Shown: positions 37,701 through 48,089 of the stretch, piece after piece
Position numbering within the stretch: the first letter of the stretch is position 1
How the letters are laid out: each line of letters begins with the position of its first letter
NCBI RefSeq assembly: GCF_026212465.1
Contig: NC_080053.1
Coordinates: 8,685,459-8,749,458 of the forward strand
Direction of reading: 5' to 3'
Source of the DNA: Amaranthus tricolor
Lineage: Eukaryota; Streptophyta; Magnoliopsida; Caryophyllales; Amaranthaceae
Length of the DNA: 64,000 nt
The notes under the pieces: generated by a model
What the model saw: the letters and a program-made list of their open reading frames with translations, nothing else
The model's database searches: none
What the model was told of the DNA's origin: nothing
Program-made: the position numbers and the translations under genes

Positions 37701-40700
37701 CTAACATGACAAAAAGAAAGGAAAAAACTAGTAAGCCATTAATTATAGGGGCTGTAGGATTTTAAAGGTACAGGTAATCAAGACCCTTATTTCCCTAATG
37801 TAGAAGCCAGAAGGTGATACTTTTTCGGAAATTGCCAATCCAAGTTCCAGCCTCCTCCAAAAGGTTTCATACTTTCATATGACCTTCACAAATCCTCTAC
37901 ACCATAACAAACCTTGACCACAACCACCACCAGTCTCCGGACAACTGTTACCTGATTTTCCATCAAACTCGCTATCCATGATTCGTTTTCTCAATTTACA
38001 ACTTACTGGAGGGTTAACAAATTAGACAATACTGTCCTAGACCTCACCAACACCTCAGCTCATTCTCATTACTGCAGGGCATCAGATATCAAACTTACAG
38101 GGGGCATCAGATATCAACCACAGGCTCAAAGAGGTTGAAAATCCCCACTGAATACAGGTTCAAAAAGAAAGAGTAAATTAGCACCATCCTGACCTTCGCC
38201 AGGAATTTCAAGGCCACTGTAGAGTTCTTTTAGCAGGCTAAGGGACAGAAACCATAAAGAGGAAACAGAAAGAGGGGCATTGATTTTTACCTTTTCTATT
38301 ACGTATAAACCAACAATGCCACATGAGTATACAAGTGGTCAACTTGCTATGGCATTAATGTCTCTAAAATTTGTCAAATAGCACTCCACATCTTACTTAT
38401 AAATGGCGCAAGGCGCTCTAAAGTGCTAAGGGTCCATAGAGCCCTAGGTTCTAGGCATTAGATTTTTGAGTTCAAGGCAACCAAGAACCAGAAAAAAAAA
38501 AAATGAAAAACACCCGGTATGACCCAGGAAAAAAAACTAGAAAAAGAAGAACATAGAAGAGAAGAGAAAAAGGTGAAAAAGAAAAGAGAGGACAAGAGGA
38601 GACAAATACAGATGAAAAAGAAGAGAAGAGAAGAGATTAGAATAGTAGATGAGAAAAAAAAGGAAAAAGAAGAGAAAACAAAACAAAACAAATGTGGTAA
38701 GTGCACACATCAAATGAGCTTTTGAAGCAAATACCATAAAGAGCTCTCGGGTGCTTGGCCTTTCGGCGGCGGCGGCGCTATGAAGCACCCAAAGGGGCTC
38801 GTCTTAAGGAATGACCTCGCCTAGCCCAATCAAGGCATACAACCCATCACCTACCCAAGGCGCTACATTTGTGCACTATTGGGAAAGCTTTTAAAAAAAG
38901 GCTTCACGTAGCTCTAGGACTACCAAAAATGGAGTTCATGAATTCACATTGTTATCCATGCCATAGTAACCCTGCTCCTTGTCACCCCACAAAAAAAATT
39001 TGCACGTGTATTGATATGCATGTCTGGTACACGATCAAACACACAAGACAAAACTTGAGCTAGGCTTGTCTAGAAAACTTCTTCATTCTTCTAGAGCTAT
39101 GCCCCACCAGCGGTTAGGGTAAAGGCAGCAACAGATGGTCATGTTACTATCTGGGCCAAATTAGATCAAAGCTCCTAAGAGCCAAATTGAACCTTAAGTT
39201 TTTTGTTCAACAAATAATCTTGGGAATCAAGTCCTTAACCAAGGAAACTGAACTTAAATATCACAAAGAAGAACATCAAAAAATCAGCATCATATCAATT
39301 AACACCCTTTAACATGAATCATATAGAATCAAAATGGAAACTGGCCCAGATAGAACATTATGAAATACCAAGCTATCAACATTCAATAGTGAAAATTGCA
39401 CCTATTTTTCCTCAAACAAATGAGATAAGCCCACAAACTTTAAGTAGAAAAAAAGACCATAAGATGTCAAGAAGCCATACCTGACTTAACAAGCCCCCAA
39501 ATTTATTTTTCAAGGTCATCATTTTTGATAGCCCCTTTTCTAAAGTGGAAGGGAATTGCAAAAGACGAAGTGTATGCCCTGTGGGAGCTGTATCAAACAC
39601 TATGACTGAGTAATCCATTGTTTGAACCAATCTGCAAAACAAAAAGAGTGCAAATATTATCAACTACGCGGTGCATCCAGGAAAAAACATATACACTATC
39701 ATTATATAGTTGGTACAGCTTAAACATAGAAGAAAAATGACTTGTTTGATGAGGAAGATTGTTTTGCAGGCAATCTGGTGGTTTCAAGTGTATAATTGGA
39801 GTCAAGAATTAGCTTCTGAATTCTAAATGTCACTCAACTTTCCCTGATAAACTTACTTCATGATGGATAAATGGCAAGAGCTTTTTTTCCTTGCCCCTTT
39901 GCATTCTTGTACAAGGCACGATCAAATACATCTCATACATTCATAGAAATAAATACATACACAGCATATCTAAACAAAAAATGGCTAAAAATGCCATGTC
40001 TAGTGGAAGATAGAAAGAAAATGATGATGTTTATTATAGAAACTGAAAAGGTTAATGAAAAAGTAAGTAAAAAAGCTCAAATACGTATAGAATATTAGTT
40101 CAATCGGGTGATTCATGATAATCCTTTCTCTCCCTGCTTTCTTGTATTTACAAGTCCATTTTTTCCTTCTGCGCTAATAACTTTTGTCTCTCAAAAAAGC
40201 CAATTCCTAAATGATTACATCTTTAAATTCCCACTTAAACCCCAGCCCTCTTCTGCAAATGTCACCTCCAAAGCTCCAAAGACACTTCTATGTACTAACA
40301 ATGTTATGATATGGATCCTAATGTGCCCTCTGATTATAAACCAATCCTTGTATCCTAATCTCTAAGACAAACACTCAAGCAAGCAAGTAAAACTCCCTTG
40401 ATATTCTTCTCTTTCTCCACAGTTAAATGTCTTACTTTATGACGAATAGAGGAACATCAGCAAGAATAGAATGATACATACAGAATAGAATGATCTAGAA
40501 TTTCATGATTATTTTAAAATAAACAGAATAAATAAATTAAAATATCTTATTATGAAAAATAATCAGCCACATGGCAAATTACCCATCATTCACAGAAAAA
40601 AAAAATCTTTGTCCTTTTTCTGGTGTGATAAAAGAGGATTTCAAAGACAAACAGAAAATTGATAAAATAACAGAGCAAATTTCTTAAAGAACGAAAAAGA

Positions 40701-43700
40701 AAGTCCATTGGTAGACAAAAATCCTCCTAAAACTCCCCCTTGGAGAACACACCCGCAAGCCAACTTAATCAACAGACTTAAGCTGGGGCTCATGAATATA
40801 GCTACGTTAAATTTTCATTTAGCCACTAATCATATTGAAGCTAACCACCTCTCTGAAATCTATTTCACTAGCAAAAGGCGTTGCCCTTCATGTACGATCT
40901 TCATTCAAGCGTGTCCAGCAAATACATTCACATCCACTTGATGAAAACAAGCTTCGTTTTCACATCCCAAATCCAAGTCCTCCTTTTTACTTTGTAATTA
41001 CTATTTTGACATGTTCAAGTCATAGTTAACCAGAACAAAAACTTGGCTCGTTACGCAAGATGGGAAGGGAAACACGGAACACAACCAAAAGTGTCTCAGA
41101 AACTATTGGATGAGAGATAATCTATGTATAGAACATAAAATTTAATTACAAATGAAAATAGAATTGATGTTTTTTTATTCCCTTCAACTTCTTCAGGTTT
41201 TATTTCTCTTTTTTCCTTCCTTGTCTCTTTTTCAATCCATAAATAGAGGTCACATAACCTTAAACAATAGGCCTCTAAATCTTTAGTTTTAAAAGGCATG
41301 AAGCGCAGGCACTAAAGGTCCTAGGATCAAGTGACGACTTCAGTCATTGTGAGGTGCCCCAAAACTCGTGAGAAAAAGAAAAGGAATTGAAATTTCCAAA
41401 CAAAAGCAGGAAAAACATTGAAGAGAAATAAAAAAGCTAAAAAAAGAAAACATACTTAGTGAGTGTCATCAATTAGGCTCCTTCGAAGCCTAAAACCAAA
41501 AGCCAAAAGGCCTTTGAGGTACTCAACTTAGGTGCTACAAAGTGCTCTAAGGCACCCGTCTTATGAAACTCACTCGTCTAGCCCTATCAAAGCACACAAA
41601 CTATTGCCTCTCAACTGAGGATGCAAAACTAGTTACGATCGTGGTAACAAAACAGTGATGATGTGTTGCAGTTACTGTAACGCAAATATTGGTCGAAATT
41701 ACAAGCTAACCTTGATACGATCCAACGCGCAGTTTTTTAACACCTATACAATTTGGGAAATTTCAGTTCGCCTTTTTAGAAAGCTTTACAAAGCGGTTAA
41801 TGCGATGAGATGTGGCCTTATTTTTGCACTATATAGCGCCTAGGCGAGCTTTTTAAAACAAAGGCTTCATTGCGCGATTTGGGTCATGTTTCATTGGTGA
41901 TATGGGGTGGACGTCTTTCCAGGTTTTCTATAGTCCCATTGGTTACACTTAATGTCTGGAAAGATGCATATTTCCCAAACGTCTTTCACTATTCTCTACT
42001 TACAAGATGCTAGTGTACTAATGGGTAAATCTTACTCATATAACTCAGCCCTCAACAATTGTTAAACTCTCCAAGACAAAAAAATTTGGGCCAAAAGGAG
42101 CCACTTTAAGTGCCAATGCCAATGGCCCCAGAAAGCCACTTTCAAAACACTGATAATATGGTAATTGGTAAAATATGTGGTCAATAAAAATATGACAACA
42201 TTCCTGTTTCTATTCCAACTTGAAAAATAAAACCTCACTTTGTCACTTACCTTGAAAGATTTGATAAAGTATCTTCAACTTACAACAAACTATGCAACAA
42301 TAGGATATACCGAACTTGTTCTTCAGGGTCTGAAAGGCTATATAACACCTCTTATCTTCACTAGACATGAGCAATAGTAAAAGTCAACTCGCATCATAAT
42401 TGAAATCATAACTGCTAAAGCAGAAACTAGTACGACTCCTAAAGCTTTTGCTTTACACATGCATTCTCTATTTCCAAGATATGACCAAGTACGTTGGGAG
42501 TTGGAAAACACAAATTTGACCTTCATTAGTGCCTAAATTTTTTAAAACTGAAAAGTTACGAATAAACAAAATGTACACCTATACCAAAAGGAATCTTGTT
42601 CATAACTATCTTTATTGCAGCAAGATCAAATATAAACCATACAAATAATCAAACACAAAGCGGCCTACAATAGAATTTAAAATCAGGAAAAATTATCTTA
42701 CTTCAGCATTTCTGCAAAACTCATGGCTTCATCAATTCCAGGGATTGCATTTGCCAGCTCTGATACAAAATTATCAGGCCCTTCACCAGAAAGATCTTCA
42801 TTTTCTACAGACGGATCCACTTCCTGCATGTAAACATAATTTGACATTTGACAACATTGAATTCCAACAAATACCCTGCTCATAGTTTTCTATAGGCCGC
42901 GATCCACTGGGTATGGTGATGACGATGAATTCCAACAAATATAAACAATTAAACTGTTACTTTCGTACATACAAAAAAATGTTTTTACTATGGTTTTAGA
43001 CAGCATATAAACCCAGTATAACATTCACATCTTCCCCTTCAATCCACTTCTTACAATGAGGAATAAGTCTACATCTAAAAAGGTGAAGAAACCAAATGAC
43101 ATGGAAGTACTACTAATAAAATAACAAGGCCACTAATAAAAGTCTATAACAAATTGCTGGAAGAAACTTTACTAAACTTCGGCCATGAAAAAGCAATTTA
43201 ATAAAACCTAAATCAACCTACTTGCATTTCCACCCAATATAACCAAACAAGCAAGCAAGAAGTCAACCTTAACGACTAATCATCTCTCATCAATTCAAAC
43301 CAATCAAACTATATTTAAATTCCCATATAGATGTTATACGCGAAAAAAAAAAAGAAAAAAAAAACGTTCTATAATACCCATATATAAGATCAAATTAGAA
43401 ATTACACCCAAAAAAATATAGCAAATTGATAAGAACAAGAAACATCTCTAACCAAAAAATGCAATAAAAGGACTGAAATTTACCATTGCAAAGAGATTGG
43501 TGAAGCCATTAACAAGGGTTGGAGTCTTTGTAAAACGTTGTTGAAAAGCATCACTAAGATTGTGGGCCGGATCAGTTGAGATAATAAGAACAGATTGTCT
43601 CACGCTTGCAAGTAGAATTGCAAGAATGGAGCTACAAGTTGTTTTACCAACACCTCCTTTCCCTCCTACAAAAACCCATTTTAGGGTATCTTGGTCTAGA

Positions 43701-43756
43701 ATGTTCTTCAATGTTCCTTCTGGTATTTCCTCAGATAATTCCTGATCTGATGCCAT
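34774..43756 (-). CDS. GET3: GET3/ASNA1-type ATPase, tail-anchored protein targeting (7 exons)
   Basis: Cytosolic dimeric P-loop ATPase that carries tail-anchored membrane proteins to the endoplasmic reticulum. Exons on the minus strand: 43756-43484, 42823-42702, 39631-39481, 37350-37240, 35609-35471, 35371-35256, 34950-34774. They total 1089 nt, or 362 residues, a normal length for the cytosolic plant form, with all phases consistent. The deviant P-loop GKGGVGKTT is at 32-40; the switch I region [11 protein letters not shown] at 61-71; [17 protein letters not shown] (A-loop/switch II) opens exon 3; [18 protein letters not shown] is in exon 5; a charged coiled coil forms the C-terminus. There is no transit peptide, which argues for the GET3a rather than the organellar paralogs. 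Introns are long (intron 2 about 3.1 kb) and filled with repeats. The 99-nt intron between exons 5 and 6 is in frame and stop-free. Confidence 0.95.
35372..35470 (-). other. 99-nt in-frame, stop-free intron of GET3
   Basis: The donor is GAAG|GTATAT and the acceptor GCTTTAG|TTG. Its length is a multiple of three and the retained frame has no stop (it would add 33 residues after IFDDE). Splicing it out gives the conserved family sequence, so removal is the normal state. Confidence 0.8.
35610..37239 (-). other. GET3 intron 4 with coding-like insert
   Basis: A 1.6-kb intron. The segment 36140-36530 has lower AT and two overlapping open frames (including [20 protein letters not shown] and [17 protein letters not shown]). 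This looks like a fragment of a coding sequence, but I do not recognise its source. An A19 run lies at 36972. Confidence 0.4.
38390..38915. repeat. dispersed repeat, copy 1 (GET3 intron 3)
   Basis: It starts GGCGCAAGGCGCTCTAAAGTG, contains a long A/G-rich stretch at 38510-38695, then CTCGTCTTAAGGAATGACCT, TAGCCCAATCAAGGCATACA and a terminal AAAAGGCTTCA. Copy 2 at 41295-41880 has the same landmarks in the same order. Ends and class are unknown. Confidence 0.6.
41295..41880. repeat. dispersed repeat, copy 2 (GET3 intron 2)
   Basis: It shares with 38390-38915 the phrases GTGCTCTAAGGCACC, CTCGTCTAGCCCTATCAAAG, TTTGCACTAT, GCTTTTTAAAACAAAGGCTTC and an A/G-rich centre. It also has GCGCCTAGGCGAGC. 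The copies are strongly diverged. Confidence 0.6.
42874..42926 (+). mobile_element. 53-bp 5'-truncated RTE LINE copy in GET3 intron 1
   Basis: The 15-mer gaattccaacaaata flanks it directly on both sides (42859-42873 and 42927-42941). The insert carries TAGTTTTCTATA, ACTGGGTATGGTGATGACGA, matching the 3' tail of the LINE at 46596-48079 (TAGTTTTCTATGAGCGGGAT, ACTGGGTAGGATGATGACGA). It is therefore a severely truncated insertion of the same family. Confidence 0.85.
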
Positions 43757-44156
43757 TGAAAAGATCCAAGCTTTCTCTCTACTACCGGTTTATTACCACT
43801 AAAAATTAGGGATTTGTAAAACTGGGGATTCAAATTTGTGGGATTCCAGAAGAAGAGAGAGAAAGAGTGGGTGAAAAGTTGAAACTATTTCATGGGATTT
43901 ATAAAACAAACAAGAAGAAGAGAAGTTCCTCAAACGAAATTCTTGTTTTCTTCTACAAAAAGGATGTGAAATTTAATGCTGGGTTTTTGGAAGAGGGTAG
44001 TTATTTGTGATTAATCGGAGATTTAGGGTTCCTTTGGTAAATGGGGATGAATGATATATTTTGGAATCTGGAAATGAAATTTGATTGAAAACTTACGGTT
44101 GAGAGTTTGAGACTATCAATTTTACACTTTGTTTTGATTTAGTAAGAGATAAAAAT
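43757..44156 (-). other. 5' flank and probable promoter of GET3
   Basis: Sequence upstream of the GET3 start codon, rich in GA/AG on the plus strand (CT-rich leader on the gene strand). No obvious TATA box. The hAT element begins 400 bases upstream of the ATG. Confidence 0.4.
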
Positions 44157-45498
44157 TAGGGGATCTAAAAAATATACTGCTTGAAAAATCTGATTCGGAA
44201 TATCCGGTATCCAATTTTTAAAATCGGCTAAATTACCCGGTTTATCAAATTCGGATAATTCGGGTCGGATACCCGGTTTTAAAACCGGGTATTCGGATCG
44301 GATACGGATTGCGATGTTTGGGAAACCAGGTACCCGGTATCCGGTTTGTATTTTTTTTTATATATATTATTATTTTGCAAAACCCTAAATCTACCTTGGG
44401 CGTATCCCGTCTTCATTGATTCATTCTTGTTGGCTGTTGCTTGCCTTCAGTTCTTCTTCTTCAATCTCTTTCACGCCGTCATCTTTCAATCTTCAGTTCT
44501 TCATCTTCTTTAATTTTCAGTTCTTCACGCCGTCATCTTGCTTCTTCTTCACCATTCACGTTGAGACGTCATCTTCTTCTTCTTCAGTTAATTAATTAGG
44601 TAAGTTTCTTTTTCTTCTTGTGCCTTTCGTCTCTGTCTTATTCCCCATTTTTTTATTTTCATTTCAGTTTTTATTTTCTCAATTCTTCCATTATTTCTTT
44701 AATGGTGACATAATTGTAATTTTTTTTAACTGATATCTGAGTGAGGATTGAAGTCATCTGCAAGTTCTCTCTCCGATCTTGCTATCATCTGTCAGTATAG
44801 GTTTTTATTTTAGTAAATTTTTTAAACAAAATTGGCGAGTTTGGCTAAGTTTGAGATGTTGGGTTTTGGCTACAATTGGAGGTTTTATGCATGCTTAATT
44901 CGATTAAGTTGGCTAAAAGTTAGAATTTAGATTTTGCATATATTTAATTGTAAAGACAATAGTGCACTTTTTTTTTTCTTTTTAGCAATTCTTATTTTTC
45001 TTATAGAATTTGATGAATTTGATGGATTGTTGGTGTAGGTCTCATAAATTGATTTCCCATGAGCAAATAGCTGCCTGCTGTATAATCAGACATTGGGAAC
45101 AAAATTTTTAGTAATTTTACCAATTCTTGTTTTGTCTTTGTATTTTCTAGCTCACAGCTTGCTGCTTTTTCAATGTCTAGATTAGCTTTTAGTTAAGTCC
45201 TATTGATCTTAGTTTTTTAATAGTTAGATCTTAGATGTGTAACTTTATGAGTTTATAGAATTATGGTTGTATTTCAATTAACTAATGGTAATATTTTAAT
45301 AGTTTATGACTAATTAAGTTAAGTATTTATAGAGATTTAGTATTTGAATTATATATAAAAAAATGTTAAAAGAAAAAAAAAGTTTTTAACAAAACCGGGT
45401 ATCCGGTATCCGACCCGGACTCCGAGTACCCGGTTTAACCGGGTCGGATCCGGAATAGAATTTTAAGTATCCGAAATATCCGATTTTGAACACCCCTA
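44157..45498. mobile_element. hAT-like non-autonomous transposon, 8-bp TSD
   Basis: The octamer ataaaaat abuts both ends (44149-44156 and 45499-45506). Termini are TAGGGG and CCCCTA. Subterminal zones at 44190-44350 and 45390-45490 are packed with CCGGTATCCGG, ACCCGGTTT and CGGGTCGGAT motifs. The interior resembles a 5' untranslated exon: a CT-rich stretch with repeated TTCAGTTCTTC and CGCCGTCATCTT, then AG|GTAAGTTTC at about 44600. It lacks transposase coding sequence, so it appears to be an internal-deletion derivative. Confidence 0.88.
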
Positions 45499-45640
45499 AT
45501 AAAAATAGATCTAAACTATATACTACTGTTGGGATAAAATATTCCCTCTATGTGAATGTCAGAATGTGCCAAGTCATTTGGTCAAAGGTCAAGATTAGAT
45601 GGTCAAGGTGAAGATCCAAGTCATGGCCGAAGTCGAGGTG

Positions 45641-46321
45641 GAAAATTTGAAATAGATAAGTGATTTCATCTAAAAAAAATGCATGTAATAAGATACTTTT
45701 AAATTTAATTCCATTTATTAGCGTGAAATTTCTAAGTCATATTGTCAATATATATTCGCAGTTAGTAACTGCAAACATGTGTATTAATCAAATAAAAGAC
45801 TAAGTAGTTTTTCGCACTTAGTAACTGCGAACTGAATGTTTGACTTTTTTTTTTTTACCAGAATGCCTGTTCGCAACTACTACTGCAAACCAACTCAAGG
45901 CTAAATACAGTAGCTACAAGGTTCAAGTATATATAGAGGCTTGATGAACGGCTAGTTTGAATAGTTAACAACTAGTTTGACCACAAGCCACAAGAAAAAA
46001 GTCAAAAAAAGACAACAGAGTTCGCAGTTACTAACTGCGAACAAAGTGAAACTAGTCAAAAAAGTCAAGGGGCCTGTTTGCAGTTAGTAACTGCGAACAA
46101 GGGTTTGACCATGTTTGACCATGGATCCCCTTTGTTCGCAGTTACTAATTGCCAACAGACTCCTTGACTTTTTTTGACCTTTGCTCTTTGTTCGTAGTTA
46201 GTAAGTGCGAACTAATCCAAACCTAAATTTGGGGAGTCAGACGCTTATAAATGGAAATAAGTTTAAAATTATCTTATTCCATGCTTTTTTTGATAATTAA
46301 TCTTATTCATTTCAAATTTTC
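45641..46321. mobile_element. fold-back Mutator-type element with palindrome cluster, 9-bp TSD
   Basis: The 9-mer gtcgaggtg flanks both ends (45632-45640 and 46322-46330). It begins GAAAATTTGAAAT and ends with the inverse ATTTCAAATTTTC. About 110 bases at each end are inverted repeats (shared CCATTTAT-AGCGT and AATAAGATA blocks). The interior holds seven copies of a 22-23-bp palindrome, GTTCGCAGTTA followed by one base and its inverse: 45755, 45811, 45869, 46020, 46076, 46134 and 46190. The copies at 46076 and 46134 sit in a larger inverted repeat, so almost the whole 681 bp can fold on itself. Confidence 0.85.
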
Positions 46322-46595
46322 GTCGAGGTGAAGGTCAAAAATTTCAAACAGTCGATCATATGTGAGATCTTCTCAGTATGAATTGAATAACCCAATCAGC
46401 CCAAAAATAGTTTTCCTTCAATATGCAAATCAATACTTGATCTATTTAAGTTCATAATTGATACATTTTAGTTAAAAATTGATTTTTCAATTGATTATTT
46501 TAAGGTCTAAATAGATCATTTTTAAATCAAAATTGATGTTTTTTATAACAAAGTAGTCATGAGCTTTTGATCATTTTCAAGAAACATTTATTTAA

Positions 46596-48079
46596 TGCCG
46601 GTCAAACTTCTAAGCCACACAATGGAATTTTGGGAAAAAGTGATAGAGGAGAGAATTAGACAGGAAATGGTGATTAGAGAGAACCAATTTGGTTTTATGC
46701 CGGGAAGGTCAACCATTGAGGCAATTCATGTTTTGAGGAGACTGATGGAGAAATATAGAGAACAAAAGAAAGATCTACATATGGTGTTCATTGACTTGGA
46801 GAAAGCGTATGATAGCATACCACGACGTGTCATCTGGGATAGCCTCAAGGCTAGAGGTATTTCTTCAGTGTACATTGAGGCCATACGGGATATGTATGAC
46901 AGAGTTTCGACTAGCATTCAAACACTGGTGGGGATAACAGAGCCTTTTCGGGTTAAAGTGGGACTACATCAGGGATCGGCTCTAAGCCCTTTCATTTTTA
47001 CTAGTCATAATGGTAGAGATTTCTAAATCTATTTGGGAGACGGTACCGTGGTGCATGATATTCGCGGACGACATAGTGCTGGTAGCAGAAACTAGAGAGG
47101 AGGTTAGTAACAAATTGAATGAGTAGAGGGAAGCTTTAGAAGGTAAAGGATTGCGCATTAGCCATACGGAGACCGATTATTTGCGCTGTGACTTTAGTGG
47201 GACACAACCGATAGGTGAACTAGAGGTTTCCATAGATGAAACAGTTGTTAAGAGTACAACCAAGTACATGTATTTGGGATCGATCATTCAAAGGGATGGG
47301 GAGATTGATGGGGATGTAAATCATCGTTACATGCGGGTTGGCTCAAGTGGCGAGCAGCCACCGCAGTGCTATGTGATAGGAAATTCTCAAGCAAGTTAAA
47401 AGGAAAATCCTACTGATGGGACCGAATGTTGGCTTGTAAAGAAGATTTTCGAACAAAAGATGGAAGTTACAGAAATACGAATGCTGAGGTGGATGTGTGG
47501 GCACACATTAATGGATCGAATTAAGAACCAAGAGTTTAGGGACAAATTAGGGGTAGCCCCTATATCTGAAAAAATGCGCGAAAATAGATTGAGGTGGTTT
47601 GGTCATGTGCAGAGAAAGACTTTCGACGCCCCTATGAGGAGGGTAGAAAGAATTATAGTTGAGGGTAAAAGGAGTCGAGGAAGACCCAGGAGAACTTGGG
47701 ATGAGCAAATAAGAGTTGACTTGCATGAGTTAAACCTCTCTGCAGACCTGACTAGGGATAGGAGTAGTTGGAGACGCCTTATCCATGTCTTAGATTACTA
47801 ATGTCCTCTTAGTTTTAGTATCCTTAATCTCTTGCTTTTATCGTTTCCTTTCTATTAGTTCTTTGTATTCTTTTTGTAGTAGTTTTTCTTTTATTTTTAT
47901 AGGCCTTTAAGTTATCTTTCACGTGTTATTACGTCTCTTTATCTTCCTCGAGCCGGGGACTCCTTTGGCCGCGCTCTCCTTTATGAGTATGAGTTGCCGC
48001 CTTCTTTTTTCCTCCCCAGACCCTGGCCTTAGTTTTCTATGAGCGGGATATACTGGGTAGGATGATGACGATGATGATG
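46596..48079 (+). mobile_element. 5'-truncated RTE-type LINE, 10-bp TSD
   Basis: The decamer atttatttaa flanks it (46586-46595 and 48080-48089). The first 430 bases encode an RTE reverse-transcriptase core: ENQFGFMPGRSTIEAI, VFIDLEKAYDSIPR, GLHQGSALSPFIF. The catalytic FADDIVLVAE follows at about 47065 in another frame. Further frames give STTKYMYLGSIIQ and RMLRWMCGHTLMDRI, the conserved RTE C-terminus. Stops and frameshifts (near 47025, 47125, 47360) show it is dead. The 3' end is a GATGATGACGATGATGATGA tail typical of RTE LINEs. Endonuclease is missing. Confidence 0.92.
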
Positions 48080-48089
48080 ATTTATTTAA

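Noticed and set aside
38458..38788. Ser/Phe-rich and Lys/Glu-rich open frames on both strands
   Set aside because: Simple A/G-rich sequence within a dispersed repeat, not coding.
43560..43809. Plus-strand open frames of 61-67 codons
   Set aside because: Antisense shadows of GET3 exon 1.
45755..46212. Seven short palindromic repeats resembling a CRISPR array
   Set aside because: This is plant nuclear DNA; spacing is irregular, copies vary, and the set lies inside a transposon with 9-bp duplications.
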